Under the pieces are notes generated by a model, which worked only from the letters and a program-made list of their open reading frames with translations, searched no databases and was not told where the DNA came from. A stretch of 8,246 nt of DNA, taken from positions 1-8,246 of the forward strand of contig DATJYV010000191.1 in NCBI GenBank assembly GCA_035499415.1. The letters are read 5' to 3'. A program made the translations under genes and the position numbers. Positions 1 through 5,641 of this stretch are shown here, piece by piece. The stretch's first letter is position 1. Every line of letters begins with the position of its first letter. The DNA is from DATJYV01 sp035499415 (GTDB lineage Bacteria > Bacteroidota > Ignavibacteria > UBA10030).

Positions 1-429
1 CACTTTCACCCCGTGCGGTGCGACGAGATTCGAGAGTATCCCTCCGCTCGATGTTCGGTTAAAAATAAAATTGAGAACGACGTCGTAGCGCACACGCCGG
101 GCGCGGAGAATCTCCAAGATGACGCCAAACCAGTTTGACGAGATGACGTAGAGTTCGTTGACCGCAACGTCGTGTCGAATAATTTCCGCGTTCAGGCGGC
201 TTGCAAACACGCCGAGGCGAAGATGGGGGTACCGCTGCTTCAGGAACCGGATCACCGGCATCGTGACGATCATGTCTCCGATGCGGTCGTACCGCAGGAT
301 CAGCACACTGCGACAATGCGACAGGTCGACGGGGAGTGATACGGGCGTATTATGAAATACTTTTCGAAGGAGAGGGTAAACGATCGCATGGCGAAAAAAA
401 AGCTCGAGGCGTTCTCTTGGATCCGGCAT
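1..429 (-). CDS. Glycosyltransferase family 9 (heptosyltransferase-like), N-terminal part; runs off left edge
   Basis: Only the first 143 residues are in the window; the frame is open to base 1, so the C-terminal half, including the expected sugar-nucleotide site, lies outside. GT9 enzymes transfer heptose or related sugars from an ADP-sugar to the LPS core on the cytoplasmic face of the inner membrane. The call rests on the first Rossmann strand and loop at residues 42-60 (VLILRYDRIGDMIVTMPVI), with the conserved Gly-Asp at 51-52, followed by a helix and a second strand (LRLGVFAS). The ATG at 427-429 lies 6 nt after the stop of the upstream GT9 gene. It puts Gly-Asp at the same residue numbers as in that neighbour, which supports the start. 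No Shine-Dalgarno is visible. Codons 10-12 contain a run of eight T. The family is secure; the sugar and acceptor are unknown. Confidence 0.85.
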   Translation of the reverse strand, partial: MPDPRERLELFFRHAIVYPLLRKVFHNTPVSLPVDLSHCRSVLILRYDRIGDMIVTMPVIRFLKQRYPHLRLGVFASRLNAEIIRHDVAVNELYVISSNWFGVILEILRARRVRYDVVLNFIFNRTSSGGILSNLVAPHGVKV

Positions 430-435
430 GCGCCG

Positions 436-1551
436 TCAGGAAACGCTGTGGGCGGGGCTCTCCTTCCCGACACGGGCCAGGAGGCGTTCGACGGCGTGAA
501 GGACCTCCGCCGGCTCGATGATCGAGAGGTTGTCCATTTCCGTGACAATCGATTCGCAGGGCGTCCGGTAAGGGTCCCAGATGCGCAATTCCTTGTTCGA
601 CTGGACGTACAATACGACGGACGGAATATGGAACGCGGAAGCGAGATGTACTGCCGACGTGTCCGGGGTGACCAGCACGGCGAGATGCCGTACCAACGCT
701 GCGAAATGGTCGAATGACGGAGTTCGAGGCGAAAGAGTGCACCACGGTGCGGCATCCCGAATCCGACGGGCCCGGCCCTCATCCGATGGCTTGTAAAGCA
801 GGAGCACCGGATCTTCGGGTCGCGAACCGTGCAGGGCGCTGAGAAACGATATGAAATTCCTTTCACCCCAAAACCGCACATCGCTCCCCGCCGAAAGGTT
901 GACGCCGATGACAAATCGACCGGCAAGCTCCTTCACTTTTAAGAATTCGTCGGCAAACTGCTCCGCGTCCGATGAGGTGAAGTAACGGATCGCAAGGTTC
1001 TCGCGTTCCGGGTCGATGCCGAATGGAATGAGGAGCCGCGCAATCCGGTCGACGATGTGTGAATCTCTCCGGGAAAGAAGCGGCATGCTGATATCGTAGG
1101 CGTAGGCGTTCTCCTTCTCAAGCCCGACGGTCCAGCGGGCGCCGGAGAGAAGCGTCAATAATGTCGAGGTGGCCGAAGGGTTGTCCATCAGGTCGACCAG
1201 GAAGTCATAGCGCTCGTTCCGGATTTTCCGAATGAGCCTGAACGTCGAGAACGGTCCTTTCGTGTAAATCCATCGGCGTCGAATCGCCGGGTCGTGTTCG
1301 AGGACAAAATCGTTCTGCGGGCTGAGGAGCGCGTCGATGACCGTGCCCGGATAGTGGCTCTTGAGGGCGGCGAATAATGGCGTCGAGATGAGAACGTCTC
1401 CGATCATATCCTGACGGACAAACAGGAACTTCGCCCTCTGATATTGCAGGTGGATCGGAACAGAGGCGGCGGGCCGTGCAAAATGACGCAGGGTACGAAT
1501 GATCCAGCGCCGTATCGCGAGTTCGACCCGTTTGATGAACGGATCCCGCAT
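436..1551 (-). CDS. Glycosyltransferase family 9 (heptosyltransferase family), complete
   Basis: The protein is 371 aa, normal for the WaaC/WaaF/WaaQ-type family that adds heptose or similar sugars to the LPS inner core in the cytoplasm. The N-terminal Rossmann domain begins around residue 41 (FLFVRQDMIGDVLISTP) with the Gly-Asp acceptor-site signature at 51-52. The C-terminal domain begins around residue 213 (FVIGVNLSAGSD, then Trp228) and carries the family hallmark VTPDTSAVHLASAF at 294-307, which contacts the nucleotide sugar. The first 35-40 residues are a basic, partly amphipathic extension that may sit on the membrane (inference). The gene lies 12 nt after the ABC exporter stop and 6 nt before the second GT9, so co-transcription is likely. 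The ATG at 1551 is preceded by ATCCTCC, which is not a Shine-Dalgarno. The exact sugar cannot be read from sequence; other GT9 members act on non-heptose sugars. Confidence 0.9.
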   Translation of the reverse strand: MRDPFIKRVELAIRRWIIRTLRHFARPAASVPIHLQYQRAKFLFVRQDMIGDVLISTPLFAALKSHYPGTVIDALLSPQNDFVLEHDPAIRRRWIYTKGPFSTFRLIRKIRNERYDFLVDLMDNPSATSTLLTLLSGARWTVGLEKENAYAYDISMPLLSRRDSHIVDRIARLLIPFGIDPERENLAIRYFTSSDAEQFADEFLKVKELAGRFVIGVNLSAGSDVRFWGERNFISFLSALHGSRPEDPVLLLYKPSDEGRARRIRDAAPWCTLSPRTPSFDHFAALVRHLAVLVTPDTSAVHLASAFHIPSVVLYVQSNKELRIWDPYRTPCESIVTEMDNLSIIEPAEVLHAVERLLARVGKESPAHSVS

Positions 1552-1563
1552 GGAGGATCGTGA

Positions 1564-3399
1564 TTACGTGACGGGTTGGTCGATCATCTGGAGGGAATGG
1601 AGTCGCTTATACAAGCCGCTTTCCCGTTTCAGAAGTTCGTCATGAGTTCCGACTTCGACCAGAGAGCCGCGGTCGAGGACAAAAATTCGGTCGCAATGAG
1701 TGACCGTGGAGAGCCGATGGGCAACGACGAACGATGTTCGTCCTTCCATGAGCCGGTCGAGCGCTTCCTGGACGAGCGCTTCGGACTCGGAATCGAGTGC
1801 GGAAGTCGCCTCGTCGAGCAACAGGATGCGCGGGTTCCGGAGCACGGCGCGCGCAATGGCAATTCGTTGACGCTGGCCGCCGGAGAGCTGAACCCCCCTT
1901 TCCCCCACCTCGGTTTCGTATCCTTTGGCAAATCCTTCGATGAAGACCTGGGCGTTCGCCGCTTCCGCCGCCCGGACGATTTCGCCCCTTCCCGCATCCA
2001 GCTTCCCGTACCGGATGTTGTCTTCAATCGAACCCGTGAAAAGCATCACTTCCTGGGGAACGATCGCCATCTGACGACGGAGGTCGGAGAGACGGACATT
2101 CCGGATATCCCGTCCGTCAATCAGCACGGTTCCCGCCGAGGGCTCGTAGAATCGGAGAATCAGGCTCACGAGCGTTGATTTTCCACCGCCGCTGGGGCCG
2201 ACGACTGCAATTTTTTCACCGCCGCGAACGTTGAACCGAATTCCTTGCACAGCGTCTACGGTACCGGCGTAGGAAAACGAAACGTTCCGAAACTCCACTT
2301 CACCCTTCACGATTGAAAACGCAGCCGCATCCGCTGTGTTTTTCTCCTGTTCCAGGTCGAGCATCTCGAAGATCAATCCTGCGGAGACCAGCGTCTTCTG
2401 AATCCGGGCCACCCCTTCGCCGAGCGCCTTGACCGGTTTCGCAAGATTGATCATGATGATCATGAAGTAAATCATCGACTCAATCGTCATGGATCCCTGG
2501 ATGAATAAATAACCGGTGAAGATCACGAGCAAGGAGGCCGCAGTCGTGTTAAATAACTCGTTGGTCGGGCTCAGGAGAGCGACAACCCGGACAATCTTCA
2601 TCGAGTAGTGGTAGTTTGATTCAACCCTCCGGCGAAACGCCGACCGTTCATACTCTTCCTGATTGTACGACTTGACCGTTCGTATCGACGATATTTTTTC
2701 CTGGAGAAAAGAGGTGATTTCGGCAACCGTATTGGTCAGGTCGCGGCTGAAGGCGCGAATGCGGTCGCCGAATTTTCTCGATATCGCACCGGACAGGGAG
2801 AAGATGACGAGCGTGACGATCGTCAGCTTCCAATTTGTCCAGAAAAGGGCTGTCGCAAAGATCACCGAGTAAACGACGTTTTGGGATATCTCAATCAGCA
2901 GGGTAAGCGATTGCTCGAGGTTGTTGACATCGTTCGTGATGCGCGACATCATCGCGCCAGTCTTGTTGACGTCGAAATACCGGACCGGCAGCATCACGAC
3001 TTTGTCGAAGAGCTCGACGCGGAACCGCATGAGGATCTTCTGCTGGACCGAGCTCATGACGTATTCGCGCGCGTAGACGAACACGACCTTGACGATGATG
3101 ACAGCGGTTGCGGCAACGGCGAAGATGAATATAATGTGGAAGCTCTCGCTACGGCCGTGGATGGTAAAGCTGGTGACGATTCGGTCGAAGATCTTGAATG
3201 GCACCTGGACAAGGATTTCCTGTCCGGCCCGCACCTGCTGGCTGAGGGTCTGCAGCACGTCGAAGAGGCGCGCGATAAGGAATGCCGACGCGGCATCCGA
3301 CAGACTCATGACGGCGACGGAGACCAGACCTGCCAGGATTCGCCACTTGTAGGCAAGAAAATACCTCAGGAGCCGGATAGATATGGCAAGGGGGCTCAT
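1564..3399 (-). CDS. MsbA-like ABC exporter, fused membrane and ATPase domains
   Basis: This is a 611-aa half-transporter with the TMD-NBD layout of MsbA/type IV exporters. It is expected to work as a homodimer in the inner membrane and, given two LPS glycosyltransferases downstream, probably flips a lipid A-core or other glycolipid (inference). Hydrophobic segments lie near residues 21-45, 87-110, 172-208 (two helices) and 283-325 (two helices). The NBD has Walker A GPSGGGKST (401-409), Q-loop Gln449 in VPQEVMLF, signature LSGGQ (505-509), Walker B ILLLDE (525-530), D-loop SALD and switch His561, so it looks catalytically intact. The frame is open upstream to 3552, but that stretch overlaps DUF971 and is not protein-like. 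The ATG at 3399 (MSPLAISIRLLRYF) gives the normal family N-terminus. No Shine-Dalgarno is seen. Multidrug or peptide export is the alternative. Confidence 0.9.
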   Translation of the reverse strand: MSPLAISIRLLRYFLAYKWRILAGLVSVAVMSLSDAASAFLIARLFDVLQTLSQQVRAGQEILVQVPFKIFDRIVTSFTIHGRSESFHIIFIFAVAATAVIIVKVVFVYAREYVMSSVQQKILMRFRVELFDKVVMLPVRYFDVNKTGAMMSRITNDVNNLEQSLTLLIEISQNVVYSVIFATALFWTNWKLTIVTLVIFSLSGAISRKFGDRIRAFSRDLTNTVAEITSFLQEKISSIRTVKSYNQEEYERSAFRRRVESNYHYSMKIVRVVALLSPTNELFNTTAASLLVIFTGYLFIQGSMTIESMIYFMIIMINLAKPVKALGEGVARIQKTLVSAGLIFEMLDLEQEKNTADAAAFSIVKGEVEFRNVSFSYAGTVDAVQGIRFNVRGGEKIAVVGPSGGGKSTLVSLILRFYEPSAGTVLIDGRDIRNVRLSDLRRQMAIVPQEVMLFTGSIEDNIRYGKLDAGRGEIVRAAEAANAQVFIEGFAKGYETEVGERGVQLSGGQRQRIAIARAVLRNPRILLLDEATSALDSESEALVQEALDRLMEGRTSFVVAHRLSTVTHCDRIFVLDRGSLVEVGTHDELLKRESGLYKRLHSLQMIDQPVT

Positions 3400-3430
3400 G
3401 GCATCAACGTACGGGAAAATGGAGGTATTA

Positions 3431-3769
3431 TCAACGGAGGCCGGTTGGCGGCCGGAGCGAGAGGCAGTCGGGGCACTCGCACAGAGACCGGAGAAGCTCC
3501 CACGTATAGATGCCCGTTTCGTGCCCGTCTCCCCAACGGAGCTGGAGGGCATAATAACCGACTTGCTCCGCGCTCTTCAACGAATATTTGCCGGGCAAGT
3601 CCGGCTGCGGCGCAGGCGTGTAGGTTCGCAGGAGCACCGTCTCCCCTCTGCAACTCGCGCAAGGACACCGGTCACGCAACGACTTGAGAGAGATGACGCT
3701 CTTGTGGCCGTCGTCCCAGTCGATGGAAAGTTGGTCCGGTGAAGCAAGGGCGATACGTGTGGCGATCAT
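3431..3769 (-). CDS. DUF971 (gamma-butyrobetaine hydroxylase-like N-terminal domain) small protein with two CxCx2C motifs
   Basis: A 112-aa protein made of one domain. The N-terminal half has the DUF971 pattern of a short strand, 'DWDDGH' and 'LKSLRDRCPCASC'. The C-terminal half has 'YYALQLRWGDGHETGIYTW', also typical. The function is not established. The fold occurs at the N-terminus of gamma-butyrobetaine hydroxylases, and related domains are found fused to Mrp/ApbC-type Fe-S carrier ATPases. Here it is free-standing, so it cannot be the hydroxylase. Cysteines at 35, 37 and 40 and at 97, 99 and 102 form two matching CxCx2C motifs, suggesting a metal or Fe-S site (inference). The ATG at 3769 begins the domain; the longer open frame upstream runs through the terminator and tRNA and is not real. 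It is the first protein gene of the envelope operon, 31 nt before the ABC exporter. No Shine-Dalgarno is visible. Confidence 0.85.
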   Translation of the reverse strand: MIATRIALASPDQLSIDWDDGHKSVISLKSLRDRCPCASCRGETVLLRTYTPAPQPDLPGKYSLKSAEQVGYYALQLRWGDGHETGIYTWELLRSLCECPDCLSLRPPTGLR

Positions 3770-3781
3770 GCGTACGGGAAT

Positions 3782-3811
3782 AAAAAAGGACAACCCGTTC
3801 GATTGTCCTTT
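3782..3811 (-). terminator. Intrinsic terminator after tRNA-Ala
   Basis: On the minus strand a 9-bp perfect stem, AAAGGACAA paired with TTGTCCTTT, encloses a 9-nt loop (TCGAACGGG), and the 3' arm merges into a run of six T. It lies about 20 nt after the tRNA-Ala 3' end, as expected for ending a tRNA transcript. It is also only 12 nt upstream of the DUF971 start codon. The T tract is on the minus-strand side only, so it should not work for plus-strand transcripts. Confidence 0.85.
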
Positions 3812-3831
3812 GGTCTCAACATCCGGCGTTG

Positions 3832-3904
3832 TGGACCGTAGCGGGATCGAACCGCTGACCTCCACAATGCCATTGTGGCGCTCTCCCAGCTGAGCTAACG
3901 GCCC
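3832..3904 (-). tRNA. tRNA-Ala, anticodon GGC
   Basis: A complete 73-nt cloverleaf. The acceptor stem GGGCCGT/ACGGTCC includes the G3-U70 wobble pair, the identity element for alanyl-tRNA synthetase. The D stem is GCTC/GAGC, the anticodon stem is CCACA/TGTGG with loop ATGGCAT (anticodon GGC, reading GCC and GCU), and the T stem is AGCGG/CCGCT with loop TTCGATC. The discriminator base is A73. The bases that follow are CAAC, so CCA is not encoded and must be added after transcription. There is no intron and no mismatch. A sigma70-type promoter sits directly upstream and a hairpin terminator downstream, so the gene looks like a monocistronic unit with possible read-through into DUF971. Confidence 0.97.
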
Positions 3905-3914
3905 TCTGACCGAC

Positions 3915-3943
3915 AATATATTGAAGGATGGAGGGAAAGTCAA
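3915..3943 (-). promoter_or_regulatory. Sigma70-type promoter for tRNA-Ala
   Basis: On the minus strand the -35 box TTGACT (3938-3943) and the -10 box TATATT (3915-3920) are separated by exactly 17 bp. Transcription should begin near 3908, leaving only a few bases of 5' leader before the mature tRNA end at 3904. Both boxes are close to the E. coli-type consensus, which fits a strongly expressed stable-RNA gene. The -10 to tRNA stretch (GTCGGTCAGA) is not the GC-rich discriminator expected for strict stringent control. Confidence 0.75.
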
Positions 3944-3971
3944 TGCGGTCGGGTGTGGTTGTGGACACGAA

Positions 3972-4000
3972 TTGCAGCTGAAATCTGTTTTGGCTATTTT
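3972..4000 (+). promoter_or_regulatory. Possible promoter of the lipoprotein gene
   Basis: TTGCAG (3972-3977) and TATTTT (3995-4000) are separated by 17 bp and would start transcription about 50 nt before the ATG at 4058. The -10 match is modest and lies in a T-rich stretch, so this is a candidate only. The 153-nt divergent region between tRNA-Ala and the lipoprotein gene holds this site and the tRNA promoter; I see nothing else in it. Confidence 0.35.
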
Positions 4001-4044
4001 TATTCAAGCGATTGGACGGGTGGACGAGTCGTACGGTTCGGCGA

Positions 4045-4050
4045 AAGGAG
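4045..4050 (+). promoter_or_regulatory. Shine-Dalgarno fixing the lipoprotein start
   Basis: AAGGAG lies 7 nt before the ATG at 4058. It decides between that ATG and the upstream in-frame ATG at 3953, which has no such signal and would put 35 polar residues before the signal peptide. Confidence 0.8.
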
Positions 4051-4057
4051 CGGGACG

Positions 4058-4462
4058 ATGAGGATGGTAAGAAGAGCGGTCATGGTGATGGGGATGTTGT
4101 CTGCCGTCTTCTGGCTCTCCTGCAAGGACACGGTCACAGAACCCGGCGTCTCGAATGTCGTCTTCCCCGACTCAAACATCAGTTACTCGAATCAGGTTGA
4201 TGTCCTTTTTCAACAGTCGTGCGTGCCGGGATGCCACGATTCCCAGGTGGACGATGCCGGACTCGACCTCGAACGCCCGTCGTGGTCCAACCTCATCAAC
4301 CATCAACCCGCACTTGTCGTGCCACGGGAGGCAAACAGCAGCCTGTTGATCGAGCGCCTGGACGGGAGGATCCCGCCAGTCATGCCCCCGTCACAGCCGA
4401 TCAACACCAATCAACTTAACGGGATAAAGAAGTGGATCAACGAGGGAGCGCAGAATAACTGA
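4058..4462 (+). CDS. Secreted lipoprotein with a cytochrome c-like CxxxCH motif
   Basis: A 134-aa protein. Residues 1-21 form a signal peptide: basic MRMVRR, a hydrophobic core, then WLSC, so Cys22 is the likely lipidated residue, although Trp at -3 makes the lipobox imperfect. After a short linker comes a compact domain: 'QVDVLFQQSCVPGCHDS' (Cys55, Cys59, His60), then 'LVVPREANSSLLIERLDG' and 'PPVMPPSQPI' with Met109, and a terminal 'GIKKWINEGAQNN'. This order (CH motif, SLL-R segment, MPP, I-WI-GA) resembles small cytochrome c-like domains of environmental Bacteroidota, Ignavibacteria and Planctomycetes. That suggests a mono-haem electron carrier or a cytochrome-derived domain facing the periplasm or cell surface (inference). 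The motif has three residues between the cysteines rather than the usual two, so haem binding is unproven. The gene stands alone on its strand, convergent with nadK. No specific function can be assigned. Confidence 0.75.
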   Translation: MRMVRRAVMVMGMLSAVFWLSCKDTVTEPGVSNVVFPDSNISYSNQVDVLFQQSCVPGCHDSQVDDAGLDLERPSWSNLINHQPALVVPREANSSLLIERLDGRIPPVMPPSQPINTNQLNGIKKWINEGAQNN

Positions 4463-4463
4463 G

Positions 4464-5345
4464 CTATCGCTTCGACCGCACATCTGTTCCCCAGCGCAAT
4501 TTCTCCCGCAGCACCTGATAATAGCCCGTATTCATTCGCTTGACGAGCCGTGTCGTATGGCCGGCCTTTCGGATCGAAAACCGAACCGGTGAGGTGAAAA
4601 ATTGTTCCGGCTGGCCGTCGACCGTTACGTGGACTTTGGCCGGCGCATGATGCACCTGCAGGAGGATGACGGATGAGTCGGCCACGAGGACAGGGCGTGC
4701 CGTCAGCGTGTGGGGACAGATTGGACTGATGAGAATCGTTTTACTGTTCGGGGTCACGATCGGCCCGCCGTTCGAGAGTGCGTATCCGGTCGACCCGGTC
4801 GGAGTGGAGACGATGATGCCATCGCCCGTGAATGTGGCAAGAATCTGGTCATCGACGTGCGTTTCGATATCAATCATCCTCGCCGAACCTGCAAGGTCCA
4901 CGACGACATCGTTGAGGGCAAACGATGAGCGTTTCATCGCCGGTGACTGAATTTCCAGCAGCATCCGGTCCTCGACGCGATAATCCCCCCGCAAAATCTC
5001 ATCCAGGCACGGCTCGATATCGGCCGGCGATACTTCAGCAAGAAAACCGAGTTTGCCGAGGTTGACGCCGAGGATCGGCGTGCCGGTCGACCCGACAAGC
5101 CGCGCCAGCCGGAGCATGGTGCCATCCCCGCCGAGGGAGATCAGAATCTCGCACGACCCGGCCAGCCGTGATTCGGCAACCGTCGGCGCATGCCGAACGA
5201 GGGCGGAATGATGCTTCCGGATGCCTTTTGCAAGATTGGCATCCAGGACAAAGGGGGTCCCGCTGGATCGGAATTTGCGCAGAAGCGCATCAAGCGCCGC
5301 CGGAAGTCCTTTCTTTTCGATATTCCCCGCGATGCCGAATTTCAT
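4464..5345 (-). CDS. nadK: NAD kinase (ATP-NAD kinase)
   Basis: The 293-aa protein has the full length of bacterial NAD kinase, the cytoplasmic enzyme that phosphorylates NAD+ to NADP+. Visible signatures are LGGDGTMLRLAR with the GGDGT catalytic and phosphate-binding motif at 72-76, NLGKLGFLAE at 95-104, ALND at 143-146 (the NAD-binding pair, with Asp in place of the commoner Glu), GDGIIVSTPTGSTGYALS at 174-191 and GGP at 193-195. PHTLTARPVLV at 211-221 and the strand-rich C-terminal domain complete the fold. The ATG overlaps the DUF1844 stop in an ATGA arrangement, and GAAGGA lies 9 nt upstream, so translation is probably coupled. Its stop is one base from the convergent lipoprotein stop, and no terminator hairpin is evident there. 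A second NAD kinase elsewhere cannot be excluded. Confidence 0.96.
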   Translation of the reverse strand: MKFGIAGNIEKKGLPAALDALLRKFRSSGTPFVLDANLAKGIRKHHSALVRHAPTVAESRLAGSCEILISLGGDGTMLRLARLVGSTGTPILGVNLGKLGFLAEVSPADIEPCLDEILRGDYRVEDRMLLEIQSPAMKRSSFALNDVVVDLAGSARMIDIETHVDDQILATFTGDGIIVSTPTGSTGYALSNGGPIVTPNSKTILISPICPHTLTARPVLVADSSVILLQVHHAPAKVHVTVDGQPEQFFTSPVRFSIRKAGHTTRLVKRMNTGYYQVLREKLRWGTDVRSKR

Positions 5346-5641
5346 GGAGCCGGGTCCTTCTTCCCTTCATCGGCCGGTTTTTTCGCACTTTCGTCGACGA
5401 AGTTCAACTTCAACTCCCGGATCACTTCTCCCAGCATCTTTTCCTCGGCAGGCGAGAGGTTCCGTTTTGTTCGCGCCGCGAGCATGTCCAGAATGTCGAT
5501 CGTAAGCTGGGCCTGCTCCAGATCCCGCTCGATCGCATCCGTCGCAGGATTCTTGACCTTTCCAAGATGCTGCATACATGCCGCCTGGAACATCGCTACG
5601 AGGCTCATGAAGAGCGCCGCGTTTTTCTCGTCCTGCGTCAT
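5342..5641 (-). CDS. DUF1844 family small protein
   Basis: A 99-aa, probably cytoplasmic protein of unknown function. Residues 8-30 (AALFMSLVAMFQAACMQHLGK) form an amphipathic helix; residues 36-60 (AIERDLEQAQLTIDILDML and on) and 64-82 (PAEEKMLGEVIRELKLNFV) form further helices. This three-helix layout with the 'A...IDILDML..KT..NL...E...L...L..L...FV' pattern matches DUF1844. The tail from 84 is charged and Lys/Pro-rich, and probably disordered. It overlaps its neighbours on both sides by ATGA (4 nt), with AAAGGA 8 nt before its ATG inside the end of the GT2 gene. It is therefore co-translated with GT2 and nadK. No role can be inferred beyond this tight linkage. Confidence 0.85.
   Translation of the reverse strand: MTQDEKNAALFMSLVAMFQAACMQHLGKVKNPATDAIERDLEQAQLTIDILDMLAARTKRNLSPAEEKMLGEVIRELKLNFVDESAKKPADEGKKDPAP

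Noticed and set aside
1576..2178. 200-codon plus-strand open frame opposite the ABC ATPase domain
   Set aside because: It is the reverse complement of the NBD motifs (Walker B, signature) and has no independent protein signature.
3400..3445. Promoter for the ABC exporter (TTGATAAT upstream of its start)
   Set aside because: There is a -10-like GATAAT but no -35 at a workable distance; operon transcription from upstream is the simpler explanation.
3400..3552. N-terminal extension of the ABC exporter by 51 residues
   Set aside because: It overlaps the DUF971 coding sequence, reads as low-complexity Ser/Arg, and the family N-terminus begins at the ATG at 3399.
2881..3687. 268-codon open frame on the plus strand opposite the ABC exporter and DUF971
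   Set aside because: It lies antisense to two clear protein families, its translation is rich in Asp/His/Arg as expected of a shadow frame, and it shows no motif or RBS.
3770..3943. Longer DUF971 protein starting at 3943
   Set aside because: The extra 58 residues translate the tRNA-Ala gene and its terminator.
3953..4057. Earlier ATG for the lipoprotein
   Set aside because: It has no Shine-Dalgarno and would bury the signal peptide behind 35 mostly polar residues; AAGGAG precedes the ATG at 4058.
4440..4500. Bidirectional terminator between the convergent lipoprotein and nadK genes
   Set aside because: Only a 4-bp AGCG/CGCT pairing with a long loop and no T tract on either strand could be found.
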